Positions 24,563-33,777 of a stretch of 64,000 nucleotides of DNA are shown piece by piece. The first letter of the stretch is position 1. Every line of letters begins with the position of its first letter. Position numbers and translations under genes: made by a program. The notes beneath the pieces were generated by a model. The model was not told the DNA's origin, ran no database searches, and was given only the letters and a program-made list of their open reading frames with translations. Origin of the DNA: an uncultured Saprospiraceae bacterium (lineage in GTDB: Bacteria; Bacteroidota; Bacteroidia; Chitinophagales; Saprospiraceae). The stretch lies in contig CALJOK010000022.1 in the NCBI GenBank assembly GCA_937981555.1, forward strand, positions 1 through 64,000, written 5' to 3'.

Positions 24563-27500
24563 ATGAAAATCAAATTCATCTTTTTCCTATTTTTTATTCC
24601 CACTTTATTATTATCGCAGCAAAATTTTCTTTACCCCGCTAGAGAAAACAATCAATATGGTTATATCAATAACGAGACAAAAGAGTTAGAGATTCCATAT
24701 CAATTTGATGTAGCAGGTCAGTTTAAAGATGGGAAAGCAATGGTTAAAAAAGAAGGACTTTGGGGAGTCATTAAAGAAGACGGTTCTTTTATATTGCCGA
24801 TTGAATATTTAGTAATAGCAGGACCACAAAAGATTAATGAATATGCTGAGATGAATTATTTACAGCATAATATTTTTGTAAAGAAAGGAAAAAAGTGGGG
24901 TGTTTTCGATAATGATTTTAAACCAATGATTCCTATTATTTATGATGATATTATTTTTTTGAAGGAAGGCACTCCGTTCGGAAAGTCGAATCATTTTTCG
25001 TTTAATCGAGTTAAGCAAACTAATAAAGTATTTGCAGTCAAACTTGAAGGCAAATGGGGAGTTATTAATGAGTCAAGTAAAAATATTTTTCCTTTTAAAT
25101 ATGATAATATTGAATTGGTTACCAATTATGATGTAACGAATATTAATAATAATCCTTCTTTTCATGGTAATAATAGAAAAAAAATATATGATCAAGAAGG
25201 CTGTACGGAGCTGGTCACTTCAAAAAAAATTAACCCTTCTTATCTACTTGAACAAAATGGAATTACTACCATCTTGCAAGACAATAAAACGATCACAATC
25301 TCTGAAGTTGGGTTACATGATGCCGTCTTTTGTTATGCCTTAAAAGATAATTCTTTTAAAGAATTGTTCATTATGAAAAAAGATAATAAACTAGGAATAA
25401 TAGATATTAACGGAAATATCGTTTTACCATTTGAATATGACAATCCTGTCTTTTTGACTAGTGAATACTTTCAAATTTCGAAGGAAAAAAAGATTGCAAT
25501 TATTGACATGAATGGTGAAGTTATACAACCTCCGACTTTCGACAAAGTTGATAACAATACAATTACATTGGATGGGAAGTGTGGCACGCTAACTCATGAT
25601 TTTAAAAAATATTTAATTACTCCACAGTACGATGAGTTACAACCGTTTTACAAAGGTAAAAGATACCCAAGATATGGGGTAATGGAAAAAGGCGCATTGT
25701 TTGCGAGTAAAGATGGTCAGTATGGAGTAATTGATTCATTGAATAATATCATTATTCCTTTTCAAAATGGAAAACTTTCTTTATTCGACCTAGAAATTAT
25801 TATTGCTGACTTTGATGGAAAAAAGACAATTCTAGATCTTAAAGGAAATCCTCTATTACCCCAAGAAATTGAATTTATTAAAAGGACAAGTCAAAGTAAG
25901 GAAGAGCTAATTGTTAGAAAGGATGGCTTAGTGGGAATTTATAATTATAAATCCAACACCTTTATTATCAATCCTATTTATCAAACGATACACTCACCAT
26001 ATGGAAAAAAATATTTTTATGTAGTTCAAAAAGATGACAAATTTGGATTAGTAAAAAAAGATGGCTCACCTTTGTTGCCGATTGAATATGATAAAATTAG
26101 TGGTCATCAAATCCAAAAAAATAATCTCTATGGCTATTTAGATAAATTCGGAAAAGTATTAATCGAACCTAAATATGAAAGAGTACAAGATCAATTTGCA
26201 GTCAAGGAAAATGGTCTTTGGGGAATATTAGATAGTGTTGGTAATTGGTTTGTTGCTCCTCAATTTGAAAGAATTCAACATTTTTATAAGGGCTATATAG
26301 TTTTTAAAAAAAATAAAAGGGGTTACATAAATCCATCCAAGAATGTTTTTATACAACCGATTTATGATGATATACAAAGATTTACGGGAAGGATTAAAGT
26401 GAAGAAAAATGGATTTTGGAGTGTAATGGACGACACAGGAAAAGTCATCTTACCATTTGAATTTACAGAAATAAAATCACACTCACTTAATAGATTAGTA
26501 GTTAAGAAAGATTCAACTTGGGGGATTTATAGTGGAGAAGGAAAAGAATTGCAGCCTACCATCTTTTCTGAAATAGGAGGAAATGAGGAGCCTTATGAAT
26601 ATATTCCTGTGTTTCAAAATAAAAAAATGGGATGGGTTGATGAAAAAGGTGATTTAATTATTCCTTGCAAATATGAGGACATTAGATCCAATAAAAGATT
26701 TAGTTTCCAAAAATCGCCTCATTCGATTTTCCCTGTAAAAAAGAATAATAAATGGGGATATGTTGATGGAAATGGAAAGGAGATAATTCCATTTATTTAT
26801 AATCGTGCTGATCCGTTTTTTGAAGGAACCGCAATTGTTTGTCTTGACGGTATGATGCATGTGATTGATTCTACCAATCAAAAGATTACTCAAATAGGAT
26901 ATGAGAATATTGATTTAAATGTGATGGATACCATATACCGAGTAAAAAATAATGGTAAATATGGTATCATCGATAACAAAGGTAAAACGCTAGTTCCTAC
27001 TACTTATGACCTTTTGGATTACAAAGGAATATTAAGAGGTTTCCTTGCTAAAAAAAATAATAAGTATGGTGGAATCACTAGAGATGGAGAAATTAATTTT
27101 CCTTTGATATTTAAGGAAGAACTTATCGGATATGAATTGGGTATTTTAAAATTACTTGATTCCAATCCAGTCTTGACCAATGGGAAAAAGTTATTTCCAA
27201 CGGATAGAAAATTTGAAAAAGAATTTTTTCAAGAATACTATCTCACCAAAAAAGGGGATAAAATTGGTATCACAAATATTGTAGATAATAGTACTTTAAT
27301 ACCTCATGAATATGATTATATCACAAATTTTTCAAATTGTGAGTTGAAATACTTTAAAGTGAAAAAAGGGGGTAAGCATGGGATGGTAGATAAAAATAAC
27401 AATATTATTCTTCCTATTGAATATGATGGAATTCATGGCAATCCAGAATATAATATTCTATTTGTAAATAAAAATGGTATAACAACAGTGCATGATTTTA

Positions 27501-28438
27501 AAGGAAAACTTATTATCGATGATGAGTTTGAGCTTTCAATTGGCGTAAGTATTTTTGAACCTTTTGGGGTAAGAAAAAATGAGAAGTGGGGATATATTGA
27601 TAGAAATGGAAAAACAGTTATCCCATTTATTTATGATAGAGTTTTAGGTTTTGTACAAAAAGATAAATCAGGAAACGTTAAAAGTATATTCCATAGTAAT
27701 TATCTCAAAGACTGTCGTTCTTCAGCAGAAAAAGATTCCCTTGAAATATTTTCAATGGTTACAATAGATGGAAATAATTTTGTCATTAATGAAAAAGGGG
27801 GGAACCAAAATATGCTGGCAAACGACCCAAATAGAATTGGTGATGGTTTTATCAAGTTTACGGAAGATGGAAAATTATGGGGAGTCAAAAACTCAAAAGA
27901 TAAAATAGTTCTTCCTCTCGATTACCTTAATATTTATAGTTGTCAGAATGATTTTATATCATTTCAAAGACAAGATTCTCAAGAAGGGTTTTACTTTTTG
28001 AAAAATAAAAAATTTGCTTTTTATGATAGAGTTCAACAACGTGCAGGTGATTTTTCAGCCATTCGTTGGGTAGAGAAAGATGGACTATATGGATGTATTA
28101 ATAATGAAGGTGAATTAGTAACTCCAATGGAATATCAAAGGTTCTTAACAGCTAGTGAAGGAATGAGAGGAGTTGGTAAAGAAGACAAAATTGGATTCAT
28201 TAATCGTGAAGGAAAATTAGTTGTTACTCCAAAATTTGAATCGAATAAAATAGACCTTTCTTTGTACCAATTTAAATCAGGATTTTCAATAGCTACTAAA
28301 AATGGAAAGTTCGGTTTCATTAATAGATCTGGAGAAATCGTAGCACCAATTGAAAATGATGCGATTAGTTATTTTGATAAAGGAGTTGCTGTTGTTTCTA
28401 AAAATGGAAAATGGAAAAAAATAAAATTAGAAAACTAA
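24563..28438 (+). CDS. Giant exported WG-repeat protein
   Basis: A 1291-aa protein with a signal peptide (MKIKFIFFLFFIPTLLLSQQ) and about 25-30 WG repeats spanning nearly the whole length: units of about 45 residues such as KEGLWGVIKEDGSFILPIEY, KLEGKWGVINESSKNIFPFK, KNNKWGYVDGNGKEIIPFIY and KNEKWGYIDRNGKTVIPFIY. WG repeats form beta-propeller-like or solenoid scaffolds, known from cell-envelope and effector proteins; no catalytic domain is present. There is no T9SS sorting domain or lipobox, so it is likely periplasmic, or surface-exposed by another route. Several units have lost the WG pair and look degenerate, suggesting an old expansion. Monocistronic. The binding partner is unknown. Confidence 0.9.
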   Translation: MKIKFIFFLFFIPTLLLSQQNFLYPARENNQYGYINNETKELEIPYQFDVAGQFKDGKAMVKKEGLWGVIKEDGSFILPIEYLVIAGPQKINEYAEMNYLQHNIFVKKGKKWGVFDNDFKPMIPIIYDDIIFLKEGTPFGKSNHFSFNRVKQTNKVFAVKLEGKWGVINESSKNIFPFKYDNIELVTNYDVTNINNNPSFHGNNRKKIYDQEGCTELVTSKKINPSYLLEQNGITTILQDNKTITISEVGLHDAVFCYALKDNSFKELFIMKKDNKLGIIDINGNIVLPFEYDNPVFLTSEYFQISKEKKIAIIDMNGEVIQPPTFDKVDNNTITLDGKCGTLTHDFKKYLITPQYDELQPFYKGKRYPRYGVMEKGALFASKDGQYGVIDSLNNIIIPFQNGKLSLFDLEIIIADFDGKKTILDLKGNPLLPQEIEFIKRTSQSKEELIVRKDGLVGIYNYKSNTFIINPIYQTIHSPYGKKYFYVVQKDDKFGLVKKDGSPLLPIEYDKISGHQIQKNNLYGYLDKFGKVLIEPKYERVQDQFAVKENGLWGILDSVGNWFVAPQFERIQHFYKGYIVFKKNKRGYINPSKNVFIQPIYDDIQRFTGRIKVKKNGFWSVMDDTGKVILPFEFTEIKSHSLNRLVVKKDSTWGIYSGEGKELQPTIFSEIGGNEEPYEYIPVFQNKKMGWVDEKGDLIIPCKYEDIRSNKRFSFQKSPHSIFPVKKNNKWGYVDGNGKEIIPFIYNRADPFFEGTAIVCLDGMMHVIDSTNQKITQIGYENIDLNVMDTIYRVKNNGKYGIIDNKGKTLVPTTYDLLDYKGILRGFLAKKNNKYGGITRDGEINFPLIFKEELIGYELGILKLLDSNPVLTNGKKLFPTDRKFEKEFFQEYYLTKKGDKIGITNIVDNSTLIPHEYDYITNFSNCELKYFKVKKGGKHGMVDKNNNIILPIEYDGIHGNPEYNILFVNKNGITTVHDFKGKLIIDDEFELSIGVSIFEPFGVRKNEKWGYIDRNGKTVIPFIYDRVLGFVQKDKSGNVKSIFHSNYLKDCRSSAEKDSLEIFSMVTIDGNNFVINEKGGNQNMLANDPNRIGDGFIKFTEDGKLWGVKNSKDKIVLPLDYLNIYSCQNDFISFQRQDSQEGFYFLKNKKFAFYDRVQQRAGDFSAIRWVEKDGLYGCINNEGELVTPMEYQRFLTASEGMRGVGKEDKIGFINREGKLVVTPKFESNKIDLSLYQFKSGFSIATKNGKFGFINRSGEIVAPIENDAISYFDKGVAVVSKNGKWKKIKLEN

Positions 28439-28549
28439 GGCAATATTCCGATCACTCGCACTACTTCGGTGAAGCAATATAATTAGAGGTTCTCTGAGTT
28501 GTGTTTATTCTTAAGCAATTGTTCTAACAATAAAATTACTGAAGCAGAA

Positions 28550-28626
28550 GAGACTGTTCAAATAACTGTGTCAAGATTAAAATTTATTAAATTTAATCAT
28601 TCAAACACAGTTATTTGAACAGTCTC
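28550..28626. repeat. 77-bp element with perfect 22-bp inverted ends
   Basis: Arms 28550-28571 (starting GAGACTGTTCAAATAACTGT) and 28605-28626 are exact reverse complements around a 33-base AT-rich centre. The arm sequence resembles IS256-type ends (GAGACTGT...TGTGT; recalled, unverified), so a MITE is possible; no target duplication is evident. It could also act as a terminator for the WG-repeat gene, 110 bases upstream. Confidence 0.75.
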
Positions 28627-28813
28627 ATTATCTCTGTGTCCCGCCTCTGTTTTCTCTGTGGTTAAATGTTCTTTTGTCCTATACTCAGAATATATTGTTA
28701 CAACATTCGGACGCTAAATTAATTTCTATACCAACAAGCAGAAAATGAAAATGAAAACAAAACAACCCAAATAAAAAACTAAAATTACTTCCTTCTCCCC
28801 TCAATAATAAAAT

Positions 28814-28821
28814 TAACTTTG
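28814..28821 (+). promoter_or_regulatory. Putative -7 element TAACTTTG
   Basis: It matches TAnnTTTG, 57 bases before the ATG at 28879. No convincing -33 TTG was seen. Confidence 0.4.
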
Positions 28822-28878
28822 CAGCCTAAAAAAAAATCACAACGGTCATATTAATCGCAATGACACAAAATACAATCC

Positions 28879-29886
28879 ATGAATATTTACCAACAAGTTG
28901 AAGCAGAAATTCAGGCAGCTTCTCATATCGTTATTACAGCACACAAATCTGCTGATGGAGATTCCATTGGTTCTTCTTTAGGTTTATTATATTTTATTGA
29001 AAAACTAGGAAAGAAAGCCGTGATCTGTCATCCAGACAAAGCGCCTGATTTTTTATACTGGTTAGATACTAGTTCTATTGTTTTGATGGAGGAAAACCCA
29101 GCAGAAGTAACTACGCAAATGAAAAAAGCAGATTTAATTTTCTGTTTAGATTACAATGCAACTCATCGGGTAGGGCCAGATATGCAAGTCTTATTAGAAG
29201 AAGCTACTGGTAAGAAAATTATGATAGATCATCATTTGGATCCTGAAGATTTTCCTACGTTAACTATTTCTGAAACAACTGCCTCATCTACTGCTCAATT
29301 GATTGTAAACTTAATAGAGGAGTCTGGACATTTAGCCTTGTTAGATGATAAAATTGGAACGCCATTATACTTAGGTATCTTGACAGATACAGGTAGTTTT
29401 AAATTTAACTCTGTCAAACCACGCACGCATGAGGTGCTAGCTAAAATTTTAGCAGGAGGAGTAGAACATCATTTGATTCATGAAAAATTAAATGATACAA
29501 ATACCGAAAGCCGTTTGCGTCTGCAAGGATATGCGATGAGTGAAAAATTAGAAGTTTTATACGACCACCATGTTGCTATTATTTCTTTGTCAAAAGAAGA
29601 ACTGGCCAAGTACAATTACAAAAAAGGAGATACCGATAGTTTGGCTAATTTGCTTTTATCTATCAAAGGCATGAAGGCCGCAATTGTGTTTACAGAGCGA
29701 GATGGAATTATGAAAATTTCTTTTCGTTCAAAAGGCGCAGAAAATCCGGTGAATGTTTTAGCCGCAGAACACTTTGACGGAGGTGGACATGCGAATGCTG
29801 CTGGCGGGATGAGTGACTTAACGGTAGGGGAGACCTTAGGGAAATTAAAAGAATTAATTCCTCAATATTTTCAAAAAGAAGAATAA
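28879..29886 (+). CDS. nrnA: DHH-family phosphoesterase, NrnA type
   Basis: A 335-aa cytoplasmic enzyme of the DHH/DHHA1 family, the bifunctional oligoribonuclease / 3'-phosphoadenosine-5'-phosphate phosphatase type that degrades nanoRNA dinucleotides and recycles pAp. Visible motifs: AHKSADGDSIGSSLGL (motif I), FCLDYNATHRVG (motif II), MIDHHLD (DHH, motif III), GILTDTGSFKF (motif IV), and the C-terminal DHHA1 substrate loop GGGHANAAGG. The length matches the family (about 310-340 aa). All Mn-binding Asp/His residues appear intact. The start ATG is preceded by a -7-like box. Single gene; general RNA-turnover housekeeping role. Confidence 0.95.
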   Translation: MNIYQQVEAEIQAASHIVITAHKSADGDSIGSSLGLLYFIEKLGKKAVICHPDKAPDFLYWLDTSSIVLMEENPAEVTTQMKKADLIFCLDYNATHRVGPDMQVLLEEATGKKIMIDHHLDPEDFPTLTISETTASSTAQLIVNLIEESGHLALLDDKIGTPLYLGILTDTGSFKFNSVKPRTHEVLAKILAGGVEHHLIHEKLNDTNTESRLRLQGYAMSEKLEVLYDHHVAIISLSKEELAKYNYKKGDTDSLANLLLSIKGMKAAIVFTERDGIMKISFRSKGAENPVNVLAAEHFDGGGHANAAGGMSDLTVGETLGKLKELIPQYFQKEE

Positions 29887-30275
29887 TCGGTTATTAGAAA
29901 TAGAAAGTAAGGGCTAGCGCGATCTCTTCGAGGTCGTGCTAAGCATTTCGTTTGACTCTGCCAATTTCAAATTAATAATATTTCGTTGATTACGTTTCCT
30001 CGATAAAATAATGATTTCTTGACCGCTGACTCCACGTCTGTATATCAAAAATAAATTGTCGCTAGCCCACTAGCGCATAGCCTTAGGTTCGCACACGGTA
30101 TTTCCCAAAACCAAACATAAAGTGTGCGATATCAAACAAGTTTATAAAAATTTCATTTTATAAAATACTGATAATCAGTATTCTAAATTTTGGTATGCCT
30201 ATTGAATTTAATCTTACCGTAGTAATTATTTTTTCACCATTCCTAAATTTTATTCGCACCATAAAATTTCATCAA

Positions 30276-31214
30276 ATGAAATCTAAGTTGATATTATTCC
30301 TCATTTTATTCTTGACTTTCCACTTGCAGTTAGTAGCATGCACAATTTTTTCATTTGAAGTGGATGAAAATGTATTTGTTGGGAACAATGAAGACTGGTA
30401 TATTCCCCACACAAAATACCGAATTATAGAAGGTAAAGAAAAGGAGTACGGACGAATAGTTTTTTCGTATTCAAATAATTGGGGCCAAGGAGGAATGAAT
30501 GAAAAAGGTTTGTTTTTTGATTGGTTATTAATTTCTGAAGAACCGAATAATTGGAAAAGGGATTCCTTAAAAAAAGATGTTAACGGTAATTTAAGTGAAC
30601 GAATATTAGCGGAATGTGCCACGGTGGAAGAAGCATTAAAATATTATGAAAGATATAATGAGTCAGGATTTAAAACATCTATGATCGTCCTAGTCGATAC
30701 AAGTGGACAAACTGCATTCGTTTCATGGGAAAATGGAAAAATAAAAGTTGAATCATGTAAAGGAAGTTGCATAGGAGGTTATGGCGGTAATAAGGTTGTA
30801 GCAAAATATAAAGAAATAGAAGGAAAGATAACTAAAGATAAAATGAAAATTCTATTAGACGTAGCGCACCAAGAGGGAGATTATCCTACCTTATATTCCA
30901 ATATATATGATTTAAAAAGAAAGACTATTTGTTTATATAATTTTCATGACTATGAAGAAGAAGTAAAAATAAATTTAGAAGAAGCATTAAGAAAAGGAAA
31001 CCATAGTGTCGAAATAAGTAATTTGTTTAAAAATCAAATGCCAAGAAATAAATTTAGAGAATTACAAAAACGATATATAATAGAAGAGTTACAAACGATA
31101 CCAATTAAAGGATGGATTATGGTATTTAGTATATTCATTGCATTCCTATTTATATTGAAAATCACTTACAACTTGGGGAAGATATTTTTTAGAACAAAAG
31201 AAGTCGGAATCTAA
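30276..31214 (+). CDS. Ntn-type linear amide C-N hydrolase, C-terminally membrane-anchored
   Basis: A 312-aa protein when started at the ATG at 30276, which gives a clean signal peptide MKSKLILFLILFLTFHLQLV then A-C; an ATG at 30195 would bury it behind 27 extra residues. In choloylglycine-hydrolase/acid-ceramidase-like Ntn enzymes the first residue after cleavage is the nucleophilic Cys, and here Cys22 (ACTIFSF) sits exactly at the predicted signal cleavage site. Supporting motifs: FVGNNEDW, WGQGGMNEKGLFFD and an Asn-containing core (SYSNNWG). A TM helix near residues 275-300 (WIMVFSIFIAFLFILKI) anchors the C-terminus. The substrate is unknown; amide bonds of lipids, bile-type conjugates or beta-lactams are typical of the family. 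Confidence 0.78.
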   Translation: MKSKLILFLILFLTFHLQLVACTIFSFEVDENVFVGNNEDWYIPHTKYRIIEGKEKEYGRIVFSYSNNWGQGGMNEKGLFFDWLLISEEPNNWKRDSLKKDVNGNLSERILAECATVEEALKYYERYNESGFKTSMIVLVDTSGQTAFVSWENGKIKVESCKGSCIGGYGGNKVVAKYKEIEGKITKDKMKILLDVAHQEGDYPTLYSNIYDLKRKTICLYNFHDYEEEVKINLEEALRKGNHSVEISNLFKNQMPRNKFRELQKRYIIEELQTIPIKGWIMVFSIFIAFLFILKITYNLGKIFFRTKEVGI

Positions 31215-31364
31215 TAAGTACTACAACTTCGATTTCCCTATTATGAAAAAGTATTGTTATGATGAATTATCGATATTCTTATAACAGTATATTTACATAT
31301 TTTAACTAGTAGAATGTAATTTGTTTACCCAGTTTTATAATGCTCAGCACGGCAGTCATATCAC

Positions 31365-32171
31365 CTAGTTTTTTTCAAACAAAACATTAAACTCTTTTTC
31401 TGAGAAATCGAGATTTAGAGCAAATTTATCTTTGATTGTTTCCAACCAATCTTGACCAAAATCAACTCGTTTTTTATCCACCACTTTTATCCCTTTTCGG
31501 ATTGACATTTTATTATTGAACAAACCAATTCTACCTTCTTTGGTATTTTTTCCGACGAACTTATGCTGGAAAAAATGTGATCTAGGATTCGTTGACATAT
31601 AGTAGTTGGAGAGGTATATATCTTCTTCACTAATCTCCACGTTTTCAAAACTGTATTGATTTTCCCAACCCTTTTCAATTTGTCTTGTTATCATAAATTG
31701 TTGATTGGCAAATTGAACTACCCGTACAATCCCATCTTTATCATTCACCGGAGATGATACATTGATGTCTAAAGGAATCCTGGTTATGAGTCCTGCAAAA
31801 CCAACATCGGTGACATAAGTCTTTCCTCCCAAATCAACTAGATGTGCTAAGTGATTTCTCGGTGGCAATTTCCTTGGATTGCTCAACCAAACTCTTCCTA
31901 ATACTGGCCGAGGGGAAAATCCCAAGGATCTTAATAGTTCGGCGTATAAGATATTGAGTTCAAAACAATAACCGCCTCGCTTTTTTATTACAATCTTATC
32001 AAAAAGGTGAGGGTAGGATAACACGATTTTTCTACCTACCACTATATCTAAATTTTCAAATGGGATGTGTTCCATATGGTGCTCTTGTAGCTTTGTTAAT
32101 CCCTCTAAATTAGGATTACAATCATTGAGTTTTATTCTGCTTAGATATTTAGTTATTTCAGCGTCTTTCAT
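31365..32171 (-). CDS. nat: Arylamine N-acetyltransferase
   Basis: A 268-aa cytosolic enzyme that transfers acetyl from acetyl-CoA to arylamines or hydrazines. The catalytic triad is intact and falls at canonical positions: Cys69 in KRGGYCFE, His107 in PRNHLAHLV and Asp122 in VTDVGFAG. The N-terminal HIPFENLDI word and the overall length (about 270 aa) fit the NAT family. The start ATG at 32171 gives a normal N-terminus. It is followed on the plus side by a convergent Ntn hydrolase gene and preceded by a hairpin that separates it from the upstream 343-aa gene, so it is probably transcribed alone. Confidence 0.95.
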   Translation of the reverse strand: MKDAEITKYLSRIKLNDCNPNLEGLTKLQEHHMEHIPFENLDIVVGRKIVLSYPHLFDKIVIKKRGGYCFELNILYAELLRSLGFSPRPVLGRVWLSNPRKLPPRNHLAHLVDLGGKTYVTDVGFAGLITRIPLDINVSSPVNDKDGIVRVVQFANQQFMITRQIEKGWENQYSFENVEISEEDIYLSNYYMSTNPRSHFFQHKFVGKNTKEGRIGLFNNKMSIRKGIKVVDKKRVDFGQDWLETIKDKFALNLDFSEKEFNVLFEKN

Positions 32172-32270
32172 TTTGTAGGTACTTAATTCTTTGCTAAGGA
32201 AAGTTATTTATCATGACAATGTTTTCATTTTCAAAAACATATTTTAAATATATTCTAAATAAAAAAAGAG

Positions 32271-32298
32271 CAGCTACTCCGTGGCTACTCTTTTTTTA
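32271..32298. terminator. Hairpin between the 343-aa gene and nat
   Basis: A7, GAGCAGC/GGCTACTC imperfect stem and T7. It is related in layout to the dispersed-repeat hairpin and followed by TTTTGACGGATAAAATCGG, so it may be a degenerate repeat copy (about 32260-32330). Confidence 0.6.
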
Positions 32299-32419
32299 TT
32301 AGATTTTGACGGATAAAATCGGCTACCTAAATTCGGTTGAATAATCATTAAATGTAGTTTGCAAATTCTGATTATCCAAATTTTATAGTTAACTGAATTA
32401 ATCCATAAGGACTCTTAAA

Positions 32420-33451
32420 TTAATCTCGAAGACTCAACTTAGTGGATTTTAAATCTGAATTATACTTCTTTAAAGCATTCTTATCAATATCTGGACTCAA
32501 CATAAAATTCACCAACATAGCACTCCCGTCAGTCGGATCAATAATGTAATGTGCACCTACTGTGAATCTAGATGTTCTACTTGGCCCACTACTCCAGCTT
32601 TGTTTTTGGGAATTAAAAGACTTGGTACTTGATCTGCTAAATCCTTGGTAAGGAACGATTTTTACGTACCAGAAGTCTCCAGAAGGATTCAGGATTTGTT
32701 CATCAATGGTTTCCTTATCTACCAATTCGAATTTCATATCAAGGATTTTGGATAAATCCTTTTTCTTAATACCTTCCGCTAAATATCTTTTGTCAATAAG
32801 TAAGGTTCTTTTCTTGGTTTCAGACTTCAACCTATCGTTGAGTTCTTTCTTACATTGCGCATATATTTTTCTACTTGCTTTTGAACCCTTTGCCATCCGT
32901 TTGATATAGTTTTCCATCCTTTGAATAAAGAACTTCATTTCTACTTCCATGGAATATTCTTCATTGTACATTTCCAACGGAATAGGAATGGCAAAATGAT
33001 TCGTTTCTTTTTTTCCTGTGATTCCAGCAGTTAGGTATCCTCTGTGTTTTATTTTGACAAAGGCGTGAACATCATTTTTGTCTATGTTTTCATATTCACT
33101 CATTGATACAATCTTAGCATCAACATCATATGGATAAAGTTTGATGACTTCTTCCAACGTTTGATTATATCTTTTTACAAAAATTTCTTGCTGTGCAATG
33201 ATTTCATCACCCTTTACCTTTTTCTTCCCTTTGTATTGTTTCTTTATCGCTTTTAAATAATCTTCGGTTATCTCTTGCTTCACGAATACTACTGGATATT
33301 TTTTAAATTCTTGTGCGTCTGTAGGTTTAGGTAATTTAACGAATTTAGTAATTACTTCATCCCATCGGTGTAAATGTTCCAAATAATACTGGGCATTCAA
33401 CCCGTTTGTTAGAAAGAGTACTGCTAAAATAAATAGTGTTCCTTTTTTCAT
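32420..33451 (-). CDS. Hypothetical exported protein
   Basis: A 343-aa protein with a signal peptide (GTLFILAVLFLTNGLNAQYY, cleavage near NAQ). The mature part is mixed alpha/beta and Lys-rich: VVFVKQEITEDYLKAIKKQY, YDVDAKIVSMSEYENIDKND, a helical region IQRMENYIKRMAKGSK, and a C-terminal strand-rich part (FTVGAHYIIDPTDGSAMLVN). The Ser/Gln-rich loop SFNSQKQSWSSGPSRTSRF is low complexity. No lipobox, sorting domain or enzyme motif was seen, and I do not recognise the family. It is probably a periplasmic protein. Monocistronic. Confidence 0.75.
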   Translation of the reverse strand: MKKGTLFILAVLFLTNGLNAQYYLEHLHRWDEVITKFVKLPKPTDAQEFKKYPVVFVKQEITEDYLKAIKKQYKGKKKVKGDEIIAQQEIFVKRYNQTLEEVIKLYPYDVDAKIVSMSEYENIDKNDVHAFVKIKHRGYLTAGITGKKETNHFAIPIPLEMYNEEYSMEVEMKFFIQRMENYIKRMAKGSKASRKIYAQCKKELNDRLKSETKKRTLLIDKRYLAEGIKKKDLSKILDMKFELVDKETIDEQILNPSGDFWYVKIVPYQGFSRSSTKSFNSQKQSWSSGPSRTSRFTVGAHYIIDPTDGSAMLVNFMLSPDIDKNALKKYNSDLKSTKLSLRD

Positions 33452-33777
33452 CGGTTACAATTTTTGTTATTTAAATATTTAATTCTTTATGCTGATAGGG
33501 GTAGTAGGTAGGTAAATAGATAAGTCATAAAAATTACTTAGGACAAGTTTTGAAATTCCTTGATTAAGGAAAGTTTTACTCTTAGTGTAATTTTCGTCGA
33601 AGGTCGCTCTTTTATTGTAGAAAATCAAGAATCATTTTGGAGAGGTGGCGCTAGGTTGCAGGTGAAGTTTTATTTAGGATTAAAATGTTTTGATTTTTTA
33701 TTTGCTAATTAAGTTTTTACCTTTTCAAAAAGCAAACACAAATTTATAAGAGTTATAAATCAGCATAAAAAAACATT
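33452..33777. other. Divergent intergenic region
   Basis: About 325 AT-rich bases between divergent genes. No repeat or strong promoter consensus was identified. Confidence 0.4.

Larger units (their letters stand above)
28439..28878. other. Gene-free region with small inverted repeat
   Basis: It contains the 22-bp inverted pair (28550-28626), a CTCTGTG-iterated motif (28630-28663) and the leader of the nrnA-type gene with a TAACTTTG box. No coding frame was seen. Confidence 0.5.

Noticed and set aside
28550-28626. Complete IS256 element
   Set aside because: Only 77 bp with no transposase and no target-site duplication; kept only as a possible MITE-like palindrome.
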